Source of the DNA: Methanolinea sp.
GTDB lineage: Archaea; Halobacteriota; Methanomicrobia; Methanomicrobiales; Methanospirillaceae
Direction of reading: 5' to 3'
DNA: 64,000 nucleotides
NCBI GenBank assembly: GCA_018263335.1
Contig: JADFCY010000008.1
Location: 23,912 to 87,911, forward strand
How positions within the stretch are numbered: the first letter of the stretch is position 1; the number at the start of each line of letters is the position of its first letter. The position numbers and the translations under genes are program-made. Below, piece by piece: positions 45,231 through 54,462 of the stretch. The notes under the pieces are model-generated. The model was not told where the DNA came from and did not search any database. It was given only the letters and a program-made list of their open reading frames with translations.

Positions 45231-45655
45231 TCGCTGTAGAACCTGGAGGTGCATCCGGCGATGAGGCCGGCCACGGCATCGTCGAGGAACGGGCCGAGCG
45301 AGCCAAGGATGCCGGGCTTTTTCTGGTCGTAACGGGTAAACTCGAAGCGGGCGTAGGTGCCGCCAATGCACTCTGCGATCGCCATCCCGATGATCTCGTC
45401 GGAGAGGAGGAAGACGGGGTCGTCCTTGATCTCCGAGTCGACACGTTTCCAGTAGAGCTCGTCTTCAAGCAGGACTGCACCGAGGAGGAGGGACGCGACG
45501 TTCGGGTCCTCCATGTACTTCTCGATCATTCGCCTGATCACTACCCTGGCTTCCCCTGCCGAGACGCCGTGGGGGACATAGAGCTCCATTGCCGCGCCGA
45601 CAATCTCTTCCATCCCGGCCCCTTTCTGTTGCAACCGTTGACCGATCTCGAACAT
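45221..45655 (-). CDS. cobZ: Alpha-ribazole-5'-phosphate phosphatase, CobZ type (PgpA-like)
   Basis: This 144-residue protein is of the PgpA-like fold, with DEIIGMAIAECIGG and LGPFLDDAVAGLIAG blocks. On sequence alone it could be a phosphatidylglycerophosphatase. In Methanosarcina the protein of this type, CobZ, removes the phosphate from the cobalamin lower-ligand precursor. Its overlap with cobS and divergence from cobT strongly favour CobZ here. Confidence 0.85.
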   Translation of the reverse strand: MFEIGQRLQQKGAGMEEIVGAAMELYVPHGVSAGEARVVIRRMIEKYMEDPNVASLLLGAVLLEDELYWKRVDSEIKDDPVFLLSDEIIGMAIAECIGGTYARFEFTRYDQKKPGILGSLGPFLDDAVAGLIAGCTSRFYSECH

Positions 45656-45773
45656 GACAGGTATCCTTCTTCTCACACAGTCTCGTTTCCGGGATTATCA
45701 GGGTTGCCACTCGTTCTGGTCAAGCGCTAGGTTGATGGATCCACAGTACCGATGGTTAGGAAGAGTGCGTGGC

Positions 45774-46784
45774 ATGGCGTTTCTCTCGAAAGATCCAGGC
45801 ATCGCTGCAGAACGACCCCTCTTCTGCAGCATCCTTGCAAATACGGTGCTCTCCGTGGTACCGGGCATCTCGGGGGCCGGGCCAAGCCCTGAGAAGACGC
45901 TCCTCACCCCGATCCTCGATGCGGAACTGATTGCGAGGGGTTCGATCACCAGTATGCCGGCGAGGCCCGATACTCCTACCGGTTGTCCCACTCCTGCGTC
46001 AATTACCCGCTCAATCATGGAACTTTGCGGGACAAAGGCCCTCTTCATCAATGCCGGGCTCTCTTTTCGCCCCACTGTGCCGTGCATGGATGTGTACGGT
46101 GAGCCCGGGAATGATCCCCGGTTCATGGACGCGGTGCCACTCGCACGGGACCTCTACCAGTCCGGCCGGTCGCTTGGGGAATTTTTATCCCGCTGGTGCG
46201 ATCTGCTGGTGGTGGGCGAGTGTGTCCCCGGGGGGACCACCACGGCACTCTGTGTCCTTCGTTCGCTCGGGTACCCTGCTAGGGTCAGCTCCAGTTTCGT
46301 AGAGAACCCCGTCAGGATGAAGGAAGAGGTGTGGGACGCAGTGTCCCGCAGGATCGAAGCAGAGAGTGTGCGGTCACCCCTGGACATCATCAGGTGCTGC
46401 GGGGACCCGATGATCGCCCTGTGCGCGGGACTGGGAAGCACCTGCACCCGCCAGATGGTGCTGGCAGGGGGCACGCAGATGCTTGCCGTGGCGGCAGTGA
46501 TGAAGGCCATGGGCATTCCCCTCCCCCTGGTGGCAACGACTGTCTATGTCAGGGATGACCCGTCCGCGAATTTTTCCGAGATTGCACAGAGCATCGGGGC
46601 CGATGTGGTTTACGTGGACCCGGGATTCGGGGATCTCGGGCACTCTGGCCTTGCCCGGTACTGCATAGGGGAAGTCAAGGAAGGAATGGGTGCGGGCGGT
46701 GCGATGTTCATGGCGTACCTGCTCGGCCACTCCCCCTCTTCTATCAGGGAGAAGATCTTTGAGACGGTCGCTTCTTACCGGTGA
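45774..46784 (+). CDS. cobT: CobT-family nicotinate-nucleotide phosphoribosyltransferase, archaeal type
   Basis: This 336-residue protein belongs to the archaeal CobT branch, which activates the lower-ligand base as alpha-ribazole phosphate. Landmarks are FCSILANTVLS near the N terminus, VGECVPGGTTTALCVLRSLGY and VLAGGTQMLAVAAVMKAMG. I chose ATG 45774, with AGGAAGAG upstream; ATG 45735 is possible. It is divergent from cobZ-cobS. Confidence 0.88.
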   Translation: MAFLSKDPGIAAERPLFCSILANTVLSVVPGISGAGPSPEKTLLTPILDAELIARGSITSMPARPDTPTGCPTPASITRSIMELCGTKALFINAGLSFRPTVPCMDVYGEPGNDPRFMDAVPLARDLYQSGRSLGEFLSRWCDLLVVGECVPGGTTTALCVLRSLGYPARVSSSFVENPVRMKEEVWDAVSRRIEAESVRSPLDIIRCCGDPMIALCAGLGSTCTRQMVLAGGTQMLAVAAVMKAMGIPLPLVATTVYVRDDPSANFSEIAQSIGADVVYVDPGFGDLGHSGLARYCIGEVKEGMGAGGAMFMAYLLGHSPSSIREKIFETVASYR

Positions 46785-46987
46785 GCCGTCCGCCCGATCT
46801 CAAGGGAGGTCCCGGGGACCTGCAAGGGCCACATGCGCCGAGATCGGTCCTCTTCCGAAAACCCCCCAAACCGGGCACCTCTCAAGAGGGCTGTCATGGA
46901 GAACGCGGGACGAGGGTATCCTGGCCCGGCGGCGTGCCTCCCCCATGAGGATGCCGGAGGCATTTTGAACTTTAAGCGGCCATTCTT

Positions 46988-47554
46988 GTGAAGATCATGC
47001 TCCCCATATACGTGGTGAACAACTTCGGGCAGTTCAACCACCTCATCCTTCGAATGTTCCGGGACCTTGATATCAACGCAAAGCTGGTCCCGAACACCAC
47101 GCCCCCGGATGAGATGGCGGGAGCATGCCGGGGAATAGTGCTCGGAGGCGGGCCGGATATCGGGCGAAGCGGGTATGCTGCCCGGTACCTTCACCTCGAT
47201 CTCCCTGTGCTTGGGATATGTCTGGGCCTTCACATCATCGCCACGGAATTTGGGGGCAGGGTGCAGCCAGGGAGGTCGGGCGGGTACGGCCCCGTCCAGG
47301 TAGACGTGGTCGAGGAGGGGGAGATCCTCGCGGGATACCCTGAAACGCTCCAGGTCTGGGCTTCACACGCCGACGAGGTGGCAGTGATGCCCCCCGGTTT
47401 CCGGCTGCTTGCACGGTCTTCCATCTGTGCCCACGAGGCGATCGCAAGGCCCGACCTTCGCATCTACGGTCTTCAGTGGCACCCCGAGGTCAGCCATACG
47501 CGGGACGGCCGGAGGGTGTACCAGAATTTTGACGCAATCTGCAGGGGAGAGTGA
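46988..47554 (+). CDS. guaA: GMP synthase glutaminase subunit
   Basis: This 188-residue class I glutamine amidotransferase supplies ammonia to the separate ATP-pyrophosphatase subunit in archaeal GMP synthesis. The nucleophile Cys is in LGICLGLHI near residue 77, and the His-Glu pair is in LQWHPEVSH. The start is GTG 46988, with an ATG three codons later. The partner subunit is not in the window. Confidence 0.93.
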   Translation: MKIMLPIYVVNNFGQFNHLILRMFRDLDINAKLVPNTTPPDEMAGACRGIVLGGGPDIGRSGYAARYLHLDLPVLGICLGLHIIATEFGGRVQPGRSGGYGPVQVDVVEEGEILAGYPETLQVWASHADEVAVMPPGFRLLARSSICAHEAIARPDLRIYGLQWHPEVSHTRDGRRVYQNFDAICRGE

Positions 47555-47556
47555 CC

Positions 47557-48111
47557 ATGAAAGAATACAGCGCCCCCATCGACGAAGAGCAACTCACTGC
47601 GCGCATCAGGGAGATCGGGTTCTCCTGCACCATGTGCGGGGAGTGCTGCCGCCCGGGGGCCGGTGACGACAACCTTGTCATGGTCTCGCCTGGCGAGATC
47701 CGCCGGATATCCTCCCTTTGCCACCTCCGTGCCGAAGAGTGTGCCGAGCCCTATCCCGAGCACGTCAAGCTTTCCGACGGCACAGAAGTCACATTCGGAT
47801 GGGCGGTCCGGCGGGTTGCGGGTGACTGCATCTTCTATCGCGACGGTTCATGCCAGGTCTATGCCGAAAGACCGTGGATATGCCGCACCTATCCGTTCAT
47901 GCTTGATGGCGAGGACCTCCTGACGTCCCCTTGCCCCGGTCTCGGGCGTCCCATCGGCTGGGAAGAGGCGCGCGCCATGGCCCGCGCCCTGCGTGCCCGG
48001 CGGGCTGCAGAGGAGGAAGAAGGGGAGAAGATCCGCCGGGCAATCTCTGCCAGGCTTCCGCGTGAGAAGGGATGCCTCGTCATCGACGGGGAAGGAGTGA
48101 CGCGGGTATGA
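47557..48111 (+). CDS. YkgJ-family cysteine-cluster protein
   Basis: This is a 184-residue protein with the CxxCxxCC-type cluster CTMCGECC near residue 25 and further cysteines in DCIFYRDGSCQVYAERPWICRTYP, the layout of the YkgJ family, likely to bind zinc or an Fe-S centre. The function is unknown. The stop overlaps the TraB start (ATGA). Confidence 0.85.
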   Translation: MKEYSAPIDEEQLTARIREIGFSCTMCGECCRPGAGDDNLVMVSPGEIRRISSLCHLRAEECAEPYPEHVKLSDGTEVTFGWAVRRVAGDCIFYRDGSCQVYAERPWICRTYPFMLDGEDLLTSPCPGLGRPIGWEEARAMARALRARRAAEEEEGEKIRRAISARLPREKGCLVIDGEGVTRV

Positions 48112-49316
48112 CAGGCGAACTCCGTGTCGTGGGCACCGCGCACGTCTCGGCAAAGAGCGTGGAAGAGGTCAGGAGAGCCATCGAGGAGTTCTCCCCTGAC
48201 GTAGTTGCAGTGGAACTGGATCCTGCCCGCTATGCCGCGATCAGGAAACAGGCAAGGGATCCGTCGGTGCAGGACATCCTGGAGGCAAAAAACTTCACCC
48301 AGATCCTCGTGCAGTGGATCCTTGCCTACCTCCAGCGCCGTATAGGCCTTGACCTTGGCGTGGAGCCCGGCGCGGAGATGAAGGCCGCAATCGAGGAGGC
48401 GGAATCCCGGGGGATTGCAATCGGCTTAATCGATCGTGATATCAACATAACCCTCCGCAGGTTCTGGAAATCGCTCTCGTTTTTTGAGAAGCTGAAGATG
48501 CTCTACGCGCTCGCCGTCTCGGTCGTCAGCATCGACGGCGAGGAGATCGATGTGGAGAGCTTAAAGGAGCAGGACATGCTCACCATGGCCATGGATGAGT
48601 TCAGGAAGTTCTCCCCGAATGGTGCGAGGGCGCTCATTGACGAGAGGGATGCGTACCTCGCCCATCAGATCGACGGCCTCACAAAAGGACATTCACGTGT
48701 CCTTGCGGTCCTCGGGGCGGGGCACGTCCAGGGGGTCATGAAATACCTTGATGCCCCGGAGACCCTGCCCCCCGTGCGGGAGTTGACGGCCGAGATGAAG
48801 TCCAGGCCATGGGGCCTGATCTTCGGCGTCGCGGTGACTGCGCTCTTCCTCTTCCTCCTCCTTGCGATCGCGTTCTCGGGTATCGGCTTCGAGGTGCTGG
48901 GAATGGCACTCCTCTACTGGGTGCTGGTCCATGGTGTCCTGACCGCGGTGTGCACCCTCGCCGCCCGGGGCCATCCCCTCTCAGCGCTCACCGGCTTTGG
49001 CGTCTCCTGGTTCACGGCGCTGAACCCGCTGGTTGCGGCAGGGTGGTTTGCGGCTATCGTGGAGGCCAGGATACGAAAACCGGCCCCTGCAGACTTCCGC
49101 CGGATATTCGAGGCCGAGAGCTTCTCTCAGATGATGAAGGTGCCCCTCTTCCGGGTCGTGCTCGTCGCCGCGCTTGCCAACCTGGGGAGCACGCTCGGGA
49201 CTATCCTCTATTTCATGTTCATCTTCCCGTTGCTCGGGATCGATCCGGGCGTCCTGATCACCCAGGGCCTCTCCAACATGTGGACCGCCGCGACGGGGTT
49301 GTTCTCGTCGACCTGA
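48108..49316 (+). CDS. TraB/PrgY-family membrane protein
   Basis: This 402-residue protein has an N-terminal TraB domain with GTAHVS, AVELDPARYAAI and VLGAGHVQGVMKYL, which are the conserved Gly-His, Glu and GxGH motifs of a predicted metal-dependent hydrolase fold. A C-terminal region with about five membrane segments follows. Bacterial PrgY limits a peptide pheromone; the archaeal role is unknown. ATG 48108 overlaps the upstream stop. Confidence 0.87.
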   Translation: MTGELRVVGTAHVSAKSVEEVRRAIEEFSPDVVAVELDPARYAAIRKQARDPSVQDILEAKNFTQILVQWILAYLQRRIGLDLGVEPGAEMKAAIEEAESRGIAIGLIDRDINITLRRFWKSLSFFEKLKMLYALAVSVVSIDGEEIDVESLKEQDMLTMAMDEFRKFSPNGARALIDERDAYLAHQIDGLTKGHSRVLAVLGAGHVQGVMKYLDAPETLPPVRELTAEMKSRPWGLIFGVAVTALFLFLLLAIAFSGIGFEVLGMALLYWVLVHGVLTAVCTLAARGHPLSALTGFGVSWFTALNPLVAAGWFAAIVEARIRKPAPADFRRIFEAESFSQMMKVPLFRVVLVAALANLGSTLGTILYFMFIFPLLGIDPGVLITQGLSNMWTAATGLFSST

Positions 49317-49378
49317 CGAAACGGCTGTGCCATTTTTTGCCTGAGAAGGTTTATCACGGCGGGTGTGCTCTCCTGTGT

Positions 49379-50371
49379 ATGCACCGATCAGCGGCAGAAA
49401 GGTTGAGTCTTGGGGCGGTCTTTTTCCTTTGCGCCATTCTCCTCGTGGTTGTCCCGCTTTCCGCGGCGGAGAATGCCATACCCATGGGGGGGACTGTCTT
49501 TGTTGGTGAGGAGAACCTGGACATCACCGCGACGGGCGCCACGCAGGGCGCCATTCTTGCGTGGTATGGGACGGGAGGCCAGGTCTCGCACGTGCCCTCC
49601 GCGCAGGTGACAGTCGGGGATCCAACCGCGTTCTATGCGTCTCCGATCACGTTTGCAGGGAAGACCGGGCCATGGTTCCTCCTGCCCGACAACACAGTCG
49701 CATTTTACCTGGAGGAGCCACACATTGAGATTCGTGTCGTGGACTACTCATCAGGGTTCGTGGTCAGCCCGGCTGCCTCCTGGGTCCCCAAGGGAGATGC
49801 GGTGGGGTTTCGTATTGACACAAACCTGTGGGTGATGGCCAACCGGCCGAATACTCCCGGTGCTCCACTGAAGATCAGGCTGAACGGGCCGGACTCGCTC
49901 GTATTCTCCTCTCTTGGGGGATTTTCACTCGAGAACCTTGTCGTCTCCTCGTCGCCATTCGAGACAGGGCCGGTATGGGCGACAGGGAGCGCGGAGTATC
50001 CTGTAGGCGAGTATACCGTGTATGCCAGGTGCGACGCGAACGGGATGTCCGACAATTACCCGGCTGCCGGGAAGGCAATCAGTGAGAAGGTCTCCTTCCT
50101 CCTCCAGAGAGTCAATCCCCTTATCACCGGGACGACGCCTGTCCCTGCCACCACTCCCCCGCAACCCACGATCACTTCAGGAACAGTCGAGGTGACGATG
50201 ACGAGCCCGGCTCCCACCGCCACCACCGCAATGCCCACGGTCCAGGAGACCGGAACCCCGCCGCAGCCCACCCCTTCACCGACCCCGGTGCCCGGGTTTG
50301 GAGGATTTCCGGCAGTCCTGGGACTAGTTGCAGCCCTTGTGGTGTGCGTCCTGAAGCAGAGATCTCCCTGA
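49379..50371 (+). CDS. DUF3821-like surface protein with PGF-type sorting signal
   Basis: This 330-residue protein has a signal peptide (FFLCAILLVVVPLSAAEN), a beta-rich domain starting with a GGTVFVGEENLDIT block typical of DUF3821 archaeal surface proteins, and a Thr/Pro-rich wall-spanning linker. It ends with PGFGGFPAVLGLVAALVVCVL and a basic tail. The end resembles a PGF-CTERM signal for archaeosortase processing and lipid attachment. Likely an S-layer-associated protein. Confidence 0.83.
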   Translation: MHRSAAERLSLGAVFFLCAILLVVVPLSAAENAIPMGGTVFVGEENLDITATGATQGAILAWYGTGGQVSHVPSAQVTVGDPTAFYASPITFAGKTGPWFLLPDNTVAFYLEEPHIEIRVVDYSSGFVVSPAASWVPKGDAVGFRIDTNLWVMANRPNTPGAPLKIRLNGPDSLVFSSLGGFSLENLVVSSSPFETGPVWATGSAEYPVGEYTVYARCDANGMSDNYPAAGKAISEKVSFLLQRVNPLITGTTPVPATTPPQPTITSGTVEVTMTSPAPTATTAMPTVQETGTPPQPTPSPTPVPGFGGFPAVLGLVAALVVCVLKQRSP

Positions 50372-50404
50372 TTCGCTGCAGCAGGGCTGTTCAATGAAGA
50401 CACC

Positions 50405-50411
50405 TTTTTTT
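50405..50411 (+). terminator. T-run between DUF3821 and nitroreductase genes
   Basis: Seven T follow ACACC 34 bases after the surface-protein stop, a likely termination site. Confidence 0.4.
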
Positions 50412-50434
50412 CCTCGTGCGCAGATCAAATCTCC

Positions 50435-50944
50435 ATGAACATTGGCACCACGATTATCAAGTCACGCCATAGCGTCCGCAAATATAAACCCGAACAGGTG
50501 GATGAGAACGTGATCAGGGACGTCCTCGAGTGCGCGAGGCATGCCCCGACGGCAATGAACCTCCAGCCCTGGCTCTTCGGTGTCGTCCGCGAGAAATCTC
50601 TCCTCGGGAAGATTGCGGACCTCACCGATCACGGGAAGTTCATTGAAAGCGCTGCGGTCTGCATAGCGGTATTTGGCGAGAAAAAGGCGAAGTACTACCT
50701 CGAAGACTGCTGCGCGGCAACGGAGACGATCATCCTCGCCCTCCAGTCGTATGGTGTGGGGAGCTGCTGGGTCGCAGGGGAGAAGAAGGAATATGCAGAG
50801 GCGGTCAGGAAGCTTCTGGACGTCCCGGATGGCTATACCCTCGTCTCGCTCGTCCCCGCCGGGTTCCCGGCCGAGATCACTATCCAGAAGAAGAAGGATC
50901 TGGACGACATAACCTTCTTTGAGAAGTTTGTGGAGCAGCAATAG
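50435..50944 (+). CDS. Nitroreductase-family flavoprotein
   Basis: This 169-residue FMN enzyme has the family start RHSVRKYKPEQVDENVI, APTAMNLQPW for FMN contact and a C-terminal SLVPAGFPAE. It likely reduces a quinone-, nitro- or flavin-type substrate with a nicotinamide or F420-linked donor; the actual substrate is unknown. Its length is at the short end of the family. Confidence 0.88.
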   Translation: MNIGTTIIKSRHSVRKYKPEQVDENVIRDVLECARHAPTAMNLQPWLFGVVREKSLLGKIADLTDHGKFIESAAVCIAVFGEKKAKYYLEDCCAATETIILALQSYGVGSCWVAGEKKEYAEAVRKLLDVPDGYTLVSLVPAGFPAEITIQKKKDLDDITFFEKFVEQQ

Positions 50945-51039
50945 GCACAATGCCTGTTGCGGCGGGGGTGTGCTCGGGGATGTCCCAGGCATACCCCGTT
51001 CATCGGGCGAACTCCACCGGAACTTCCCCCCGATGACGC

Positions 51040-51275
51040 TTTTTTTGGGCTTCGCTGCGGTCTGTTACATCTTGTGGGGAGGGGGAGAATCCCCCTCCCC
51101 TGTCCCCACCCCCGATACGCGATAGCCTGTGAGCAGGGTGGTGCAGAGCAACGTGATCTCTTCCTTCTCACCAGAACTGTGCCTATCGCGTTTAGGGGAT
51201 GCGAAAGAGTGGGGGCACATCGCATAAGAGCGTCATCGTGATTGAGTGAGGTCTGTTTCATCTTGCGGTGGAGAA
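51040..51275. repeat. Single intact copy of the structured repeat
   Basis: A perfect 10-bp hairpin GGGGAGGGGG-AGAAT-CCCCCTCCCC (51076-51100) precedes an 89-bp module with arms CCCCGATACGCGATAG (51110-51125) and CTATCGCGTTTAGGGG (51183-51198). A third core type (C) lies between. The tail GAGCGTCATCGTGATTGAGTGAGGTCTGTTTCATC matches the conserved segment of the 29-kb array. The order of parts is the same as in the array. Confidence 0.88.
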
Positions 51276-51431
51276 TCCCAAACCTTCAGCTCCCCGAAGG
51301 AGACACCCTTTTCCCCTGCCCCTTCCCCCTGGAGAGACGTGTGATTCAAGGCATCCGGGAAGTCGCCCGGGTTCAGGGGGCGCCGCACTCGCTCAGCAAC
51401 CATTTAGCCCATGCCGTGCCACATCTCTCTT

Positions 51432-52718
51432 ATGAAACGGACTATCCTCCAGGTGGCCCTGGACATCACGGAGCTTGACCGTGCCGTCCAGATTGCCCGG
51501 GAGGCGGTGGAGGGAGGAGCCGATTGGATCGAGGCAGGGACTCCGCTGATCAAGAGCGAGGGGATGGAAGCGGTGAGGAGGCTCCGCGCCCTCTTCCCTG
51601 GCCGCGAGATCGTGGCGGACATGAAGATCGCAGATACGGGCACGCTTGAGGTGGAGATGGCAGCCAAGGCAGGCGCCTCGGTGGTCTGCATCCTTGCCGA
51701 CGCGGACGATACCGTGATCGCCGAAGCGGTCCGGGCAGCGGACCTCTACGGCGTGAAGCTGATGGCAGACCTGATCAATGTCCGTTCACCGGTCGAACGC
51801 GCCCGCGAGCTGGAGAAGATGGGCGTGCACATCGTCAACGCCCATGTGGGGATCGACCAGCAGATGATCGGGAAGAGCTCTATCTCGATGCTCACCGCCC
51901 TGAGAGACGCGGTGAACGTCACGGTTGCCGCTGCGGGAGGCCTTGACGCTACCACAGCCCCGCAGGCCGTCATGGGGGGTGCGGATGTGGTCATTGTGGG
52001 AGGGGCAATCACCCGTTCGGCCGGAGTGGCGGCATCGGCCAGGTCGATCAGGGACGCCATCGACAACCCCTCCCTCTCCCGCAAAGAACACATCTCCCCG
52101 GAACAGGCAATACGCGATATCCTGCGCGTAGTCTCCACTCCGAACATCTCTGATGCGATGCACAGGAAGGGTGCCATGGAGGGGATATCCCCGATCTGCG
52201 CGGACACAAGGATGGCGGGAAAGGCCGTGACCGTGCAGGGATTTGCGGGAGACTGGGCCAAGCCGGTCGAAGCAATCGACGTGGCTGCTCCAGGTGACGT
52301 GCTCGTGATCGACAACCAGGGCGCAAGGCACGTGGCATGCTGGGGAGAGCTTGCCACCATGAGCGCGATGGAGCGCGGGCTCTCGGGTGTGGTGATCGAT
52401 GGGGCCGTCCGGGACGTGGACGACATCCGGAGGCTGGGGTTTCCCGTCTTTTCCCGTGCCGTGGTCCCGAATGCAGGCGAGCCCAAGGGATTCGGCGAGA
52501 TCAATGCCGAGATCAGGTGCGGGGGCCAGGTAGTCCGCCCCGGGGACTGGGTTGCCGGGGACGAGAGCGGGGTGGTGGTGGTCCCGCGGGAGCGGGCATT
52601 CGAGGTTGCCCGCCGTGCGATGGAAGTAAAGAAGACCGAAGAGAGAGTAAGGGAGGAGATCCGGAGAGGCAGCACCCTCTCTCGGGTCTCCGAGCTGGTC
52701 AGGTGGGAGAAGAAGTGA
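51432..52718 (+). CDS. 3-hexulose-6-phosphate synthase / RraA-like fusion
   Basis: This is a 428-residue two-domain protein. Residues 1-~215 are hexulose-phosphate synthase of the orotidine-decarboxylase barrel superfamily ([38 protein letters not shown]), which adds formaldehyde to ribulose 5-phosphate or runs backwards to make pentose phosphate. Residues ~235-428 are RraA-like ([32 protein letters not shown]-type site), a fold shared with aldolases and RNase E regulators. Archaea often use the reverse hexulose-phosphate route for ribose supply. The role of the second domain is unknown. The start is ATG 51432. Confidence 0.88.
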   Translation: MKRTILQVALDITELDRAVQIAREAVEGGADWIEAGTPLIKSEGMEAVRRLRALFPGREIVADMKIADTGTLEVEMAAKAGASVVCILADADDTVIAEAVRAADLYGVKLMADLINVRSPVERARELEKMGVHIVNAHVGIDQQMIGKSSISMLTALRDAVNVTVAAAGGLDATTAPQAVMGGADVVIVGGAITRSAGVAASARSIRDAIDNPSLSRKEHISPEQAIRDILRVVSTPNISDAMHRKGAMEGISPICADTRMAGKAVTVQGFAGDWAKPVEAIDVAAPGDVLVIDNQGARHVACWGELATMSAMERGLSGVVIDGAVRDVDDIRRLGFPVFSRAVVPNAGEPKGFGEINAEIRCGGQVVRPGDWVAGDESGVVVVPRERAFEVARRAMEVKKTEERVREEIRRGSTLSRVSELVRWEKK

Positions 52719-52724
52719 GGGGGG

Positions 52725-53159
52725 TTACTGGAAGAGGGAGCTCTCGATGAGCGTCCCCCCGCCCCTCTGGATCGCGGCAATCGCCGCTTCCACGTTGTCC
52801 ACCCGCAGGATGAGCACCGCGGCCTCTTTTCCCGAGTACGCATAGGCATACTCGATGTTGATCTGCCCTTCTCCAAGGATCCGGGCGGTCTCGTAGAGGC
52901 CGCCAGGCTCGTCCTTCATCTGGACTGCGATCACATCGGTGAATGCCACGTTGAATCCAAGCTTCCCAAGCTTCTCATGGGCTTTCTTTGGCTTGTCAAC
53001 GAGCGCCCGCACCACCCCAAACCCGTCTGCCTCGGCGATGGAGAAGGCCATGATGTTGATCTTCTCCTCCTGCAGTGCCCTGGCGATGGCCGCGAGCCTC
53101 CCGGGCTTGTTCTCAGAGAATACCGATATCTGCTTGATCACGAACTTGTTCTCTTTCAT
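52725..53159 (-). CDS. Tandem ACT-domain protein
   Basis: The 144-residue protein consists of two ACT domains (residues ~7-70 and ~75-140; VFSENKPGRLAAIARAL and DEPGGLYETARIL), which bind amino acids as regulators. It starts one base after the stop of the upstream acyl-CoA ligase. In archaea this pairing is common and suggests sensing of an aromatic amino acid or its derivative. Confidence 0.88.
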   Translation of the reverse strand: MKENKFVIKQISVFSENKPGRLAAIARALQEEKINIMAFSIAEADGFGVVRALVDKPKKAHEKLGKLGFNVAFTDVIAVQMKDEPGGLYETARILGEGQINIEYAYAYSGKEAAVLILRVDNVEAAIAAIQRGGGTLIESSLFQ

Positions 53160-53160
53160 G

Positions 53161-54462
53161 TCAGATCTTCCTCCTGTCGATCACCCGCTTTGCCTTCCCC
53201 TCGAACCTGGGCAGTGACCCGGGCTCGACAAGTTCGACACTCACTGCGACATTCAGGATATTCTTGAGCTTGTGCTCAACCTTCTTCCTTATGCTCATCA
53301 GGTCGGTGATCTTGTCCGAGAATGCTTCTTTCTTCACCTCAACCTGGACCAGCATGTCATCAAGCGCACCTTTCCTGTCCACTATGATCTGGAAATGCTG
53401 GCCGACCTCCGGGATCGACATCAGGGCATACTCGATCTGCGAGGGGAAGACGTTGATCCCCCTGATGATGAGCATGTCGTCGACCCTCCCGGTGATGCGC
53501 TGCACCCGCGGGTGGGTCCGCCCGCATGCGCAGACCGAGTCGTCGATTGCGCTGATGTCCCCGATCCTGTACCGCACCATGGGGAGCGCTTCCTTCTGCA
53601 GCATGGTGATCACCATCTCCCCCCGTTCACCTGCAGGCAGTGGCTCAAGCGTCTCGGGGTCGAGGATCTCGACGTAGGCAAGGTCACCCCAGACATGGAA
53701 CCCTTTCTGCTCGGTGCACTCGCAGAACATCGGGCCGGAGAGCTCGCTGGTCCCGTAAATGTCGTACGCACGGATCCCGAGCCACTCCTGGATCCGTTGC
53801 CGCATCTGCTCTGACCAGGGCTCGGCGCCGAGGATCCCCACCTTGAGGAGTGTGTCGTCCTTGATGCTGACCCCCATCTTCTCGGCGACTTCTCCCATGT
53901 GGAGGAGGTAGGAGGGAGTGCAGGCGATCGCGGTGGCCTTGAGGTCCTGCATCAGCTCGATCTGACGCTCGGTGTTCCCGACACTTGTCGGAAGCACGGT
54001 CGCTCCGATTCGTTCCGCCCCGTAGTGCAGTCCAAGCCCGCCGGTGAAGAGGCCGTATCCGTAGCTGACCTGGATGACGTCCCCCCGCCCGAGCCCGCAG
54101 GAGACAAGCCCCCGCGCAAGAGAGGCGGTCCAGTTCTCGAGGTCCCTCTCGGTATATCCTACGACTGTGGGCTTTCCCGTGGTCCCGGAGGAGACATGGT
54201 ACCTCACCAGGTCGTCCTGTGTGCAGACAAAGAGCCCATCCGGGTAGTTGTCCCGGAGGTCGCGCTTGTACATGAAGGGGAGCTTCCTGATGTCTTCAAG
54301 TGACCTGATATCGTCGGGGTGGACCCTGCTCTCCTCCATGCGGCGGTGGAAAAAGGGGCTGAAGCTGTAAAGCCGGTAGACGAGCGTCTTGAGAAGCCGG
54401 TATTGCATTGTCGCAAGATCGGCTTTTGGCATCTCCTCGATGCGGGGATCCCATGCCCTCAT
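53161..54462 (-). CDS. Phenylacetate-CoA ligase-like adenylating enzyme, copy 1
   Basis: This 433-residue PaaK-type enzyme makes acyl-CoA from an aryl acid with ATP. The adenylate motif VSSGTTGKPTVVGYT is near residue 92, and YGTSELSGP, GRVDDMLIIRGINVFPSQIE and the C-terminal LPRFEGKAKRVIDRR follow. The ATG at 54462 overlaps the stop of copy 2 by one base. Methanogens can recover aromatic amino acids from aryl acids through such ligases and indolepyruvate oxidoreductase. Confidence 0.9.
   Translation of the reverse strand: MRAWDPRIEEMPKADLATMQYRLLKTLVYRLYSFSPFFHRRMEESRVHPDDIRSLEDIRKLPFMYKRDLRDNYPDGLFVCTQDDLVRYHVSSGTTGKPTVVGYTERDLENWTASLARGLVSCGLGRGDVIQVSYGYGLFTGGLGLHYGAERIGATVLPTSVGNTERQIELMQDLKATAIACTPSYLLHMGEVAEKMGVSIKDDTLLKVGILGAEPWSEQMRQRIQEWLGIRAYDIYGTSELSGPMFCECTEQKGFHVWGDLAYVEILDPETLEPLPAGERGEMVITMLQKEALPMVRYRIGDISAIDDSVCACGRTHPRVQRITGRVDDMLIIRGINVFPSQIEYALMSIPEVGQHFQIIVDRKGALDDMLVQVEVKKEAFSDKITDLMSIRKKVEHKLKNILNVAVSVELVEPGSLPRFEGKAKRVIDRRKI

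Noticed and set aside
51746..52876. Minus-strand open frame of 376 codons
   Set aside because: It is antisense to the HPS/RraA gene; serine/threonine/arginine-rich translation typical of a shadow frame.
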